A DNA stretch of 40,215 nt from contig JAHQVM010000117.1 in assembly GCA_019634365.1 (NCBI GenBank), positions 1 to 40,215 of the forward strand, read 5' to 3'. The position numbers and the translations under genes are program-made. The stretch's first letter is position 1; each line of letters opens with the position of its first letter. Source of the stretch: Flavobacteriaceae bacterium. GTDB lineage: Bacteria; Bacteroidota; Bacteroidia; Flavobacteriales; Flavobacteriaceae. Below are positions 7,592-15,193 of this stretch, piece after piece. A model generated the notes under the pieces. That model made no database searches. It had not been told where the DNA came from and saw nothing but the letters and a program-made list of their open reading frames with translations.

Positions 7592-9573
7592 ATTCCATAG
7601 ACTTGAACCTGTGAGGTAGGTTCATTAAAATTAAAGACGTACCGCACACCTACACTTGGGCCAATACGAACCCCGCCAACGTTGGCGCCAAGAAATACTC
7701 CACTCTGAAAATTGGTAAAGCTTTCATCGCATTCTATCCGTTGAAACGTATCCCGGGTTTCGTCCCGTATTTCTCCTTCACCGGGAATATCGAAGAAAAA
7801 CTCTCCGGTTCTTTCAGAAACGCAGGTAGTGCTCAAGTCTAACTTTAATTGCACCCCCGCACCCACTGCCAGGAAATTATTTAGGTTATAACGATAGGAA
7901 ATGGGTACCAAATAGGTGGTGATTCCTTTTTCTTCATTGGCTTCGGTAAATCTCATAATTTCGGAAATCCCAATATCGTTCACATTCAGGGTTTCGAAGT
8001 TTTTAAGATCGTCGAAGGATTTAGCCGAGAACATTACTTCGGCCTGCAAGTACCCACGATAGCTTTTGAAGGGTGAAATTGTGGCCCCCACAAAATACTC
8101 TTTGCTGTTGTCTAAATCCGGGTTAAAAATATAACCCGCCTTTGCTCCAATGGAGATCCCGGGTAAAAACCTTGTGGTACTGTAGTTGGTAAGTATGGGT
8201 TCGTTCTTATCGAAATAAATGGCGGTTCGGCTTCTGGTTTTTTTCTTGTGAAAATCCTTACCAAATTTCATGCGATACTTTACAAAGCCCTTGGTTGAAT
8301 CCTTCTGGGTCACACCCTTTTGAGCGGTTCCCGGCAGGTATATTTTCTTGAAGGTAAAGATGATCTTGTCCTTTTCCAAAATGGTGTCGAGGCAGGAATA
8401 ATTTACTTCCCGTTTGGGGCAAATTCGGCATTTGGGATACATATCCACCACTTCCAAGGTTGACTTATCGAACATCTCGGGTGTGTCTACCTCCAAACGT
8501 ATGGTATTGGCCGGACCTTCCCCATCATTTTGAAACCGCACTTTAAACTTCACTTTCTTAAGCCGAATAAAACGATAGTTCATGATCGTTCCGCTGGATG
8601 ACATCTTATTGGGGTCGTGGGAGGTGACAATTTCCAGTTCGGTATCCTTTACGGTATGATTTCCGAAGTTTTCATCGGGAACATAGATACTGCGCAGGGT
8701 AACGATGGCGCTGGTATCCTTCAGCATTTCTGGTGTCGTTTTTAGGGTCCGGAAAAGATTTCGTTCTTCGCCAGGTTGCATGTCCTGAAATTCAATTACT
8801 TGATAATCGCGATACAATTCTTGGGACTCTTCCAATGTGGCGGGCAAAACAGTCCGCTTGGTGGTATCCTGAATAGCGCTCTTTTTAATGATTAGTTCAT
8901 TTTTGTTTGAAGCCCAATAACTTTGTTCATTATTGGTTTCTTTGGCATCTGCAAATAATACAGCACTGGAAATCTGTTCACCGTAATGCATTCGGGTGTC
9001 TTCCAAAGTGAAATTATTATCCTTGAATTGGGTGTCGTTGTAGAAAAGGTATAATTTCCCATTGGTGACATAGTCCTTGGTGTTCTTATAACTGGTAATA
9101 AGTACTACTTCTTGATTGGGCAGGGCTTCTCGATTGGTTTTTACCAAGAGGTCATCTTCTCCTACGAAGGGGGAATTTTCATACGAGCTAGCTATATCAG
9201 TGGCATCATTAGGATTGAAATTGACCGAAACCTGCTTGGGTCGGCTATCGGGCGGTTTCCCATTGTCATAATTATTCGTACTCCAAAGCTTTACTTTGTA
9301 ATCGCCGGGTTTTTTATAAGCATGGGAAGGTTTTTCTTCGAAACTGTAATTACCATCCCCAAACTCCCAATAGTAGGTATAAAATGCCTTGGGTGCTCCG
9401 GCTATCTGATTCAATGGAGGCATGTCTGCCCTAAAGTTCACTCGATTGCCCAACACATCATAAAATACGGGAGCATTGCGTGTTAGGGTATCCTGTTGAA
9501 TCTCCTGAGCCCACAGATTACTGCCACACAAAAGCAACAGCATGCCAACTGCTATTTGAAATCGGGTATACAT
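7579..9573 (-). CDS. PKD-domain outer-membrane protein with C-terminal beta-barrel
   Basis: The protein (664 aa) has a signal peptide (VGMLLLLCGSNLWAQE). A PKD domain at about residues 65-118 is marked by YYWEFGDGNYS and HAYKKPGDYKVKLWS. A middle beta-rich region holds KFKVRFQNDGEGPANTIRLEV, like the repeat domains of cell-surface proteins. The last 200 residues alternate short hydrophobic strands with turns (GISIGAKAGYIF, YFVGATISPF, GVFLGANVGGVRIGPSVGVRYVF) and end in an aromatic residue (YGIWKF), as in outer-membrane barrels. It starts one base after the lipoprotein gene stop and overlaps the CHAT gene, so translation is probably coupled. It could present a PKD domain at the surface or form a pore for the module; its function is not known. 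Confidence 0.8.
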   Translation of the reverse strand: MYTRFQIAVGMLLLLCGSNLWAQEIQQDTLTRNAPVFYDVLGNRVNFRADMPPLNQIAGAPKAFYTYYWEFGDGNYSFEEKPSHAYKKPGDYKVKLWSTNNYDNGKPPDSRPKQVSVNFNPNDATDIASSYENSPFVGEDDLLVKTNREALPNQEVVLITSYKNTKDYVTNGKLYLFYNDTQFKDNNFTLEDTRMHYGEQISSAVLFADAKETNNEQSYWASNKNELIIKKSAIQDTTKRTVLPATLEESQELYRDYQVIEFQDMQPGEERNLFRTLKTTPEMLKDTSAIVTLRSIYVPDENFGNHTVKDTELEIVTSHDPNKMSSSGTIMNYRFIRLKKVKFKVRFQNDGEGPANTIRLEVDTPEMFDKSTLEVVDMYPKCRICPKREVNYSCLDTILEKDKIIFTFKKIYLPGTAQKGVTQKDSTKGFVKYRMKFGKDFHKKKTRSRTAIYFDKNEPILTNYSTTRFLPGISIGAKAGYIFNPDLDNSKEYFVGATISPFKSYRGYLQAEVMFSAKSFDDLKNFETLNVNDIGISEIMRFTEANEEKGITTYLVPISYRYNLNNFLAVGAGVQLKLDLSTTCVSERTGEFFFDIPGEGEIRDETRDTFQRIECDESFTNFQSGVFLGANVGGVRIGPSVGVRYVFNFNEPTSQVQVYGIWKF

Positions 9574-9574
9574 G

Positions 9575-10570
9575 CTACAATCCGTTAATGGCGTTAATAA
9601 ATCCAGATTCGTCGGCCGTCTGCGTCGTCAAGGTGGTCGTTAAAAATTCTGAAGTCACCGTCCCACGCTTGGTAGCAAACACATATTGGTTGTCCTGTAC
9701 AGTGACGAAAATTGCATCGGTAATAATCCCTTCTGGGATTTGGGCGTGCGTTTCAGAATACACATCTAGATTGGCGTCGTATGCATCGAACAATCCAATG
9801 GCTGTGCTCGCTGTATCATAACATAGAAAAACATTACCATTGGTTTTGTTATAACCCGTCGGTGCTTTATTGTAGGCAATGGTTCTCGGAGCGGGATCAT
9901 TATTATAACGTCCAATACTTTTCCATCCCAAGGTCTGCATGATGGTTTGATATCCAAACAACTTATTACCTGTCGCATCTATGATGGGTTTTTCAAAAAC
10001 GGGAACCGAAGTGATTTCTTCTTCCCATAGCACGGTGCATTCCAATGCTGGACAAGAAGGAGAATGGAAAAGAAATTGGTGCTCTCCCAGATTATCGGAG
10101 GGAACAAATACACGAATGGGCTGTAAAAAGGAAACTGGTTCTCCTTGATAGGTAATATCTATGTAGAAAATGCTCTCGCTAAAAAGGGGTTCAACATTTC
10201 CGTTGAGATTAATCCCATTGGTAGACAATTGGCAGGCAATGATTTCTCCTGGTTCGTACATTTCGATCAAGGCTATATCCACCTCCCCATCGATAAAAAT
10301 TCCATTTTGTTCGAAGGTTTGCGGGTTTACGAAAATCGTGGTCCCTTGTGCGGCTGTAATTTGAGCACCCGAGAGATTGGAAGCCCTAAAATTCTGAACC
10401 CGTGGCAAACGGCATTCCATTAAACTGGCTTGGTACTGGGCGCCATCTATGGGCTCTTGGGCATTGGGGCTATGAATGGCTCCAACGGTGCAGTTTTCAT
10501 CCCCGTCGCTGGAACAGGATAACAAAGGGATGCACGCCAATAGAATTATTGTGAAGTTTCTGATTATCAT
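9575..10570 (-). CDS. Putative lipoprotein, paralogue of the next gene upstream
   Basis: The protein (331 aa) has a lipoprotein signal (IILLACIPLLSC, lipidated Cys about residue 20). A first domain (about 65-190) contains GTTIFVNPQTF and GEVDIALIEMYEPG, resembling ZU5-like or auto-processing beta-sandwich regions seen in Bacteroidota lipoproteins. The second half (about 205-331) aligns by eye with the neighbouring gene 10685-11713: FGYQTIMQTLGWKSIGRY matches GYAGFREEFGWTNLDKWY, and AIGLFDAYDANLDVYSETHAQIP matches ALLDIYDDNQGLFTEHYGQIP. The two are therefore tandem paralogues. It is the second gene of the CHAT operon, one base before the PKD gene. No enzymatic motif is seen. Confidence 0.8.
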   Translation of the reverse strand: MIIRNFTIILLACIPLLSCSSDGDENCTVGAIHSPNAQEPIDGAQYQASLMECRLPRVQNFRASNLSGAQITAAQGTTIFVNPQTFEQNGIFIDGEVDIALIEMYEPGEIIACQLSTNGINLNGNVEPLFSESIFYIDITYQGEPVSFLQPIRVFVPSDNLGEHQFLFHSPSCPALECTVLWEEEITSVPVFEKPIIDATGNKLFGYQTIMQTLGWKSIGRYNNDPAPRTIAYNKAPTGYNKTNGNVFLCYDTASTAIGLFDAYDANLDVYSETHAQIPEGIITDAIFVTVQDNQYVFATKRGTVTSEFLTTTLTTQTADESGFINAINGL

Positions 10571-10622
10571 GGCGGTTAGTTTAGTTGTTTAAAGTTACTA
10601 AAAATTGGCTAGACGCTCATTT

Positions 10623-10666
10623 ATGGAGGAATCCCGGCTCGCATTACGCTCACCGGGACACTCCAT
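10623..10666. repeat. Strong hairpin between the two paralogous lipoprotein genes
   Basis: ATGGAG (10623-10628) pairs with CTCCAT (10661-10666), and inside it TCCCGG (10632-10637) pairs with CCGGGA (10653-10658), leaving a 15-base loop. It sits in the 114-base gap within the operon. There is no T tract in the minus direction, so it looks more like an RNA-processing or stability element, or a REP-like palindrome, than a terminator. Confidence 0.6.
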
Positions 10667-10684
10667 CAACAAACCAACAGCATC

Positions 10685-11713
10685 TTAGGGAAGTGCATCG
10701 ATTAGGGCAAATAATTGAGCTTCGGTAGCAGTCTGCGTAGCACCGATTACTTCAATATGATCTTCACCAATGGTTGCCGACTGAATGGCATATACGTAGT
10801 TTCCATTTTGTTTGGACATAAAGATGATATGTACTTCCAAACCAACAGGAATCTGGCCGTAATGTTCTGTAAATAGACCTTGATTATCGTCGTAAATATC
10901 CAATAGGGCAAGACCGGGTTCCCCGTCGTAGGAAAGGAATACGCTGCAATTGGTTTCGTCGTAACCTTCGGGGGCATCCACATAGATCAAGGTTTTTGGA
11001 CCGACAAAGGAGTACCATTTGTCTAAGTTGGTCCATCCAAATTCCTCCCTAAATCCAGCATAACCTGTAACATAGGTTCCGTCTGGGCCCATTCCTTCTC
11101 CTTGCATCACCTGCTCTTCGTCCTCTTCCCAAACGACTTCACAGTCTAGGGTGTCACAACCTCCTTCGGCAGAGAATAATCGCATGTCGGGGTCGAAGGT
11201 TTCACTGGGAACGAATACCTGAAAGTTGTTGGCTGGAAATACTTCTTGACCATTTTTATCGGCCCTCACAAAGAATTCACCTCCTGAGATCAGGGTCTCG
11301 ATATCTCCATCACTATTTTTTCCATTGGTGGCAATTCGCTTTAAGGCCATATCGCCTTTCCCATAGACTTCCAATAGTTGAATAGTAACATTGCCCGTAA
11401 TTGGACTGCCATCACCATCAACAAACGCATTGGGTCCAAAAACAATATTGGTTCCTTGGTTTCCCACTACGGTTCCTCCAAAATCGGCATCGACCGTAAA
11501 GGTCTGCAGGTCTTCCTCCCGGTTGTTCTGAATGTCTTCAGAAAGTTCGGTTCCATCTATTTCTAGCGGGGGAATCACGATCACTGGATCGGCATCATCG
11601 GAGATGCTACAACTTACCAATGCAAGGCACAAAGCACTTACCAATAGGAAATTGGTTAGCATGACAGATACATAATTTTTAAGGGGACTGTGGTTCATTT
11701 GTAACGTTTTCAT
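10685..11713 (-). CDS. Putative lipoprotein, first gene of the CHAT operon
   Basis: The protein (342 aa) has a lipoprotein signal (FLLVSALCLALVSCSIS; Cys about residue 36, after a longer than usual N-terminal stretch, with a second possible start at M18). Its first domain includes GGTVVGNQGTNIVFGPNAF and GSPITGNVTIQLLEVYG, like ZU5-type beta domains; its second half is homologous to gene 9575-10570. The start ATG at 11713 has the leader ACTAAAACAAGAATT shared with two other genes of the module. A conserved ECF-like promoter element lies at 11734-11771, so this gene should head the operon lipoprotein - lipoprotein - PKD protein - TPR-CHAT. Probably lipidated and in the periplasm or on the surface. 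Function unknown; the tandem duplication suggests subunits or ligand-binding partners of one complex. Confidence 0.82.
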   Translation of the reverse strand: MKTLQMNHSPLKNYVSVMLTNFLLVSALCLALVSCSISDDADPVIVIPPLEIDGTELSEDIQNNREEDLQTFTVDADFGGTVVGNQGTNIVFGPNAFVDGDGSPITGNVTIQLLEVYGKGDMALKRIATNGKNSDGDIETLISGGEFFVRADKNGQEVFPANNFQVFVPSETFDPDMRLFSAEGGCDTLDCEVVWEEDEEQVMQGEGMGPDGTYVTGYAGFREEFGWTNLDKWYSFVGPKTLIYVDAPEGYDETNCSVFLSYDGEPGLALLDIYDDNQGLFTEHYGQIPVGLEVHIIFMSKQNGNYVYAIQSATIGEDHIEVIGATQTATEAQLFALIDALP

Positions 11714-11733
11714 AATTCTTGTTTTAGTGTTTA

Positions 11734-11771
11734 CACCCTTATATCCACAGTAGTTAAAATTGTTACCCCTT
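11734..11771 (-). promoter_or_regulatory. ECF-type promoter element, copy A
   Basis: Minus strand: AAGGGGTAACAATT (11771-11758), then GGATATAAGGGTG (11746-11734), with 15 bases between GTAAC and GGATATA. The same sequence and spacing recur at 15086-15123 and 17818-17854. GTAAC resembles the -35 AAC core common to ECF sigma factors. It lies 20 bases before the ATG of the CHAT operon. Use by the adjacent sigma factor is inferred. Confidence 0.75.
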
Positions 11772-11918
11772 ATTTCGAAAATTGTAATTGAGTTTCTTAA
11801 AATTCCATAAAGTCAACCTAGATCTAGAACCAATATCAACCCATGGTTCCTATGGAAACCATTTACAAAAGCATTTAGTTTGTGACTATCTTTAACATGG
11901 GAACTGAATTCCAAAAAA

Positions 11919-12428
11919 ATGAAAGACAACTACTTATTTATCCTTTGGCTGCTATTGCCGTTTTTCCTTGCCTGTGAAAACAAAGAGGAGGTTTCTATAG
12001 GGTATGAAAACCAAATTGGGGATACCCATTACGTAGCTGGGCTGGACACTGAAGAATTTGAATTCTGTGATTCGACCAACGTCTTGCATAAAAGGGCCTA
12101 TGTTGGTTATCATGGAGGAACTCAAGCCTTACTCGAGGAACTTAACGGCTTTTATGATGATCGATTCATTCCTACCAATTTCGAAGGGTTTTTTATCGTT
12201 CGTCTTGGTGTAAATTGTAATGGGCAACCCGGAAGGTTTAGAATAGAGTCTCTGGACACACAGTTCAACCCTCTTGAAGAAAACAAAGAATGGGAAGATT
12301 ATATATTGTCTCTTTCCAGACGTTTGAAAAACTGGAAAAAGCCTTACTATCGGGGCCAATTTTATGACGGCTACACCTTCTTTATCCTAAAGTTCAACAA
12401 TGGAAAAATGGAGAACTATGAGATGTAA
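11919..12428 (+). CDS. Small lipoprotein with TonB C-terminal-like domain
   Basis: The protein (169 aa) has a lipoprotein signal (FILWLLLPFFLAC, Cys about residue 19). The segment GFFIVRLGVNCNGQPGRFRIESLD resembles the beta strands of a TonB C-terminal domain, which in Bacteroidota often reads F-x-V-R-F-x-V-N-C-x-G. It is free-standing here, with no transmembrane energising helix or proline-rich linker, so it is not a functional TonB. It overlaps the next gene (12418-13245), so the two are cotranscribed. The pair is inserted in the opposite orientation between the minus-strand units of the module and is divergent from the CHAT operon; a -7-like TATCTTTA lies just upstream. Family call moderate; role unknown. 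Confidence 0.7.
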   Translation: MKDNYLFILWLLLPFFLACENKEEVSIGYENQIGDTHYVAGLDTEEFEFCDSTNVLHKRAYVGYHGGTQALLEELNGFYDDRFIPTNFEGFFIVRLGVNCNGQPGRFRIESLDTQFNPLEENKEWEDYILSLSRRLKNWKKPYYRGQFYDGYTFFILKFNNGKMENYEM

Positions 12429-13245
12429 ACTCCTTTTATTACTGTTATTTGCGACACCGTCGTTGTACAGTCAAGGCAATTGTACTATTTATCCAGAAGG
12501 TAGCGAAGAACGTGAAGCCTGCCAATTGTGCCATCAAGCCATAGAATTCCCACAAGGAAGCCGGGAATCGCAGATACTTTTCGATCAAGCCATCGAAATT
12601 GGCCCAAACTATGCCTGGGCCTATTACCAGAAATCGATTCCCTACTTAAAAAGGGGCTTTTTAACAGAAGGTTTAGCGATCCTTAATAAAGCCGTTGCCT
12701 TAAATCCTCTGGATTATCTGTGCTACAGGGCTTATTGGTATTGGCAATACAAGAATTATGAATTGTGCGTTAACGACTTGGAAACTTATTATGCCATGCC
12801 CAATGCCTTTATCCAGCAAACCCCGGGTGGCGAAAAGAATATGAAAAATATTCTTGCTCTGGCCTATGCCAAAACCAATCGATTGAGTCAAGGTATTGAC
12901 ATAATGGAAAAACATATCAATTCGTTTGAAACAGATAGTGATATCGATTTAACAGATTACCATACGTTGGGGGTACTCTATTTCAAGTCCAATCAATTTG
13001 AAAAAGCGATTGAGGCATTTCAGAAACAACTATCCCTAATAGAAATAACAGACACCCATTATTTCCTTGGTTTGACCTTCGAAAAAACCCAAAATTATTC
13101 CGAAGCCTTGGTTGCTTTGAACAAGGCATTGGAAAGTCTCGACCAACCCAACAGATATTCCAATTACAATGCAGGGTTTCCTGTTTACAGAAATGATATT
13201 ATAGGCCTACTCAATACCATTCAACCTAAACCAAAAAAGGAATAG
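12418..13245 (+). CDS. Secreted TPR protein
   Basis: From the ATG at 12418 the protein has 275 residues and a clean signal peptide (CKLLLLLLFATPSLYSQG); an ATG at 12400 would add six residues before it. TPR-like helices follow: ILFDQAIEIGPNYAWAYYQKS, EGLAILNKAVALNPLDYLCYRA, YHTLGVLYFKSNQFEKAIEAF and HYFLGLTFEKTQNYSEALVALNKAL. A Cys-rich stretch C-TIYPEGSEEREAC-QLC follows the signal peptide. The start lies inside the end of the lipoprotein gene (11-base overlap), implying translational coupling. It should be periplasmic and may dock with other TPR proteins of the region; no catalytic motif is present. Confidence 0.75.
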   Translation: MRCKLLLLLLFATPSLYSQGNCTIYPEGSEEREACQLCHQAIEFPQGSRESQILFDQAIEIGPNYAWAYYQKSIPYLKRGFLTEGLAILNKAVALNPLDYLCYRAYWYWQYKNYELCVNDLETYYAMPNAFIQQTPGGEKNMKNILALAYAKTNRLSQGIDIMEKHINSFETDSDIDLTDYHTLGVLYFKSNQFEKAIEAFQKQLSLIEITDTHYFLGLTFEKTQNYSEALVALNKALESLDQPNRYSNYNAGFPVYRNDIIGLLNTIQPKPKKE

Positions 13246-13252
13246 CGTAACT

Positions 13253-13290
13253 AAAAAAGGCCCCGCACATCACAGTGAATGCACGGAACC
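13253..13290 (-). terminator. Rho-independent terminator of the first T9SS-protein gene
   Basis: On the minus strand GGTTCCGTGCAT pairs with ATGTGCGGGGCC (12 pairs including G-U), loop about 8 bases, followed by six T. It ends the unit begun at 15059. Confidence 0.8.
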
Positions 13291-13316
13291 TAAGGTTAGC
13301 CAGAAGAATCGGGCCG

Positions 13317-15059
13317 TTACTTCTTAATAAATTTGAAGGATTGGGTTTGTCTGTTTTCATCGGCAATGGTCACAAAGTATATTCCTGAAATAAGACTTTC
13401 AACGTCAATCGCCTTAGATGAATCCAATGAACCTTTGGCAACTTTTCTTCCCATCGCGTCATAAATGGTATAGGAAGTAGCGTTCGTAATCGTTGTATAG
13501 AGCACATCACTCACTGGGTTCGGGTAAATCACACCCGTTTCAATCTCTTGATCTCCTGTGGAAAGCACGGTATCACATAGGTCTTCTGAATAGTTATACC
13601 CATTCATGTTAAGAGCCAACGGTGAGGTGAATACGGGAATCAAAGCAGAGCTAACCTGAATGGTTAAGGTAGAAATCCCAACGGGGTTGATGTTCAGTAC
13701 TAAATTATCACAAAGGTTTCGTTTGCTGGGATCTGTCTTGTACAATTCGGCAGCAGTGAAACTAGCACTGTTGTTTCTTCGGTAACCTACATGGAAATAG
13801 TCGTTAATGGTTCCGGTAGCATTTTGGTACACAAAACTCATCTCGGGATAGTAGATTAATGGCATCTGACCGATCCAGAAATTGAACTCATCACCCGTAG
13901 GCTCTGTATGAGGAACAAGGAATTGGTAGTTCAATCCAACAGGGTTACCCGTAGCTTTGTCGAATTCATAAACGAATACATTGCTCTGACCGAAAAACGA
14001 GGTTCCTCCACTGGTCCAATTCTCATCTCGATCGTAACCAACAATTACTAAATTGTTAGGACTGCTTAAAGATTCCATGATGGTAAACCCATAGCGATCA
14101 AGGTCACCAGAGCTTGCATACCATGACTTTGTGAAATTGATAGCTCCAGTTCCATTATTGTACACCGTTACTCCGAAGTAATGGGAAATGGAATAGTTGG
14201 TCAACATATAAATTTCATTGGTGCCTGCATCGTAGTATGCATCGACACTAACATCTTGGGAGTTTCCAAAAATGTAACTATTGTCCCAAACCAGATTTCC
14301 CATGAAATCGATCTTATGAGCCAGTACTCCTTGTTGGGTCATCCCCGAAGAATTCAATCCTGTGGCACTCCCTGTGAGGAAATAGCCATCGACCGTTTCG
14401 GTAATGCGATTTACAAAATCGTAGTCGGCTGAAGTTCCGGGAGCAATCCCATCTACCTCGGTGGCCCACATGAAATTGAGTGCGGCATCTGTGCGCAATA
14501 CAAATCCAATATTGGTTGCACAAGTCGTATCCAAATTGTAGCAATCGCTGAAGAATCCAGCAACGATTAATCCTGGATCTGGAGCACCATCGCCGTCGGC
14601 ATCGCTTTCGGTATATTCGAGATGCAGTCCCCTAGAGTTGAAATTGGGAGAAACCATATCATAGTATTGTGTGTTCAATACTACACCCGTGGCAGCTTCG
14701 ATTTCAGCAATAAAAACACGCTTTATCCCGGCCACATCTACAGATCCTGTGATGTATACCAAATCGAAACGGTTTACAATATCGAACACCCTAGCGTTCA
14801 ATAAAGGAAGGGCATCGTATTCCATGGCCCATACCACATTCCCAAAAGTATTCACGCGCTTAAGGGAAATTACTTGGTTGGTCATGGAAGGATCGAAAAG
14901 ATTGGAAGCCACCATAATATCATCGCTTCCATCATTAATGATCGTCTGATTGAGATCATGGTAGTGTTCATTGGCTACACTCACATTGCTTTGGTACTGA
15001 GCGGCCATGTAAAAGGTCATTAAAAAAGTAAGGGTCGTAAGTAGTAATTTAGTTTTCAT
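13317..15059 (-). CDS. T9SS-secreted beta-propeller-like surface protein
   Basis: The protein (580 aa) has a signal peptide (LLLTTLTFLMTFYMAAQ) and ends in a type A T9SS sorting domain (VIYPNPVSDVLYTTI, YDAMGRKVAKGSL, SGIYFVTIADENRQTQSFKFIKK). The middle has repeated blocks of the kind VNTFGNVVWAMEYD, TDAALNFMWATEVDG and IDFMGNLVWDNSYI, spaced as in the blades of a propeller and common in Bacteroidota proteins that list event-like strands. No active-site motif is visible. It has its own conserved promoter (15086-15123), the same ACTAAAACA leader as the other units, and a strong terminator, so it is a monocistronic target of the putative ECF regulon. Function unknown; adhesin or surface-exposed partner is possible. 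Confidence 0.85.
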   Translation of the reverse strand: MKTKLLLTTLTFLMTFYMAAQYQSNVSVANEHYHDLNQTIINDGSDDIMVASNLFDPSMTNQVISLKRVNTFGNVVWAMEYDALPLLNARVFDIVNRFDLVYITGSVDVAGIKRVFIAEIEAATGVVLNTQYYDMVSPNFNSRGLHLEYTESDADGDGAPDPGLIVAGFFSDCYNLDTTCATNIGFVLRTDAALNFMWATEVDGIAPGTSADYDFVNRITETVDGYFLTGSATGLNSSGMTQQGVLAHKIDFMGNLVWDNSYIFGNSQDVSVDAYYDAGTNEIYMLTNYSISHYFGVTVYNNGTGAINFTKSWYASSGDLDRYGFTIMESLSSPNNLVIVGYDRDENWTSGGTSFFGQSNVFVYEFDKATGNPVGLNYQFLVPHTEPTGDEFNFWIGQMPLIYYPEMSFVYQNATGTINDYFHVGYRRNNSASFTAAELYKTDPSKRNLCDNLVLNINPVGISTLTIQVSSALIPVFTSPLALNMNGYNYSEDLCDTVLSTGDQEIETGVIYPNPVSDVLYTTITNATSYTIYDAMGRKVAKGSLDSSKAIDVESLISGIYFVTIADENRQTQSFKFIKK

Positions 15060-15085
15060 AATTAACTGTTTTAGTTTTTGTTATT

Positions 15086-15123
15086 CACCCTTATATCCTC
15101 CGCATTTCAAATTGTTACCCCTT
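15086..15123 (-). promoter_or_regulatory. ECF-type promoter element, copy B
   Basis: Minus strand: AAGGGGTAACAATT, then GGATATAAGGGTG, again with 15 bases between GTAAC and GGATATA. The -10-side block is identical to copy A over 13 bases, while the spacer differs. It stands 26 bases before the ATG at 15059 and just downstream of the terminator of the previous unit, so it must serve this gene alone. Confidence 0.75.
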
Positions 15124-15138
15124 ACCCGAAAAAAAATT

Positions 15139-15175
15139 AAAAAACCCCCTGAAAACAATGTTTCCAGAGGGTTTT
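15139..15175 (-). terminator. Strong rho-independent terminator of the second T9SS-protein gene
   Basis: On the minus strand AAAACCCTCTGGAAAC pairs with GTTTTCAGGGGGTTTT over 16 positions (two G-U pairs) around loop ATT, and continues into a T tract. It lies 18 bases past the stop of the 15194-17761 gene. Confidence 0.88.
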
Positions 15176-15193
15176 GAGTTATGAAATAACAGC

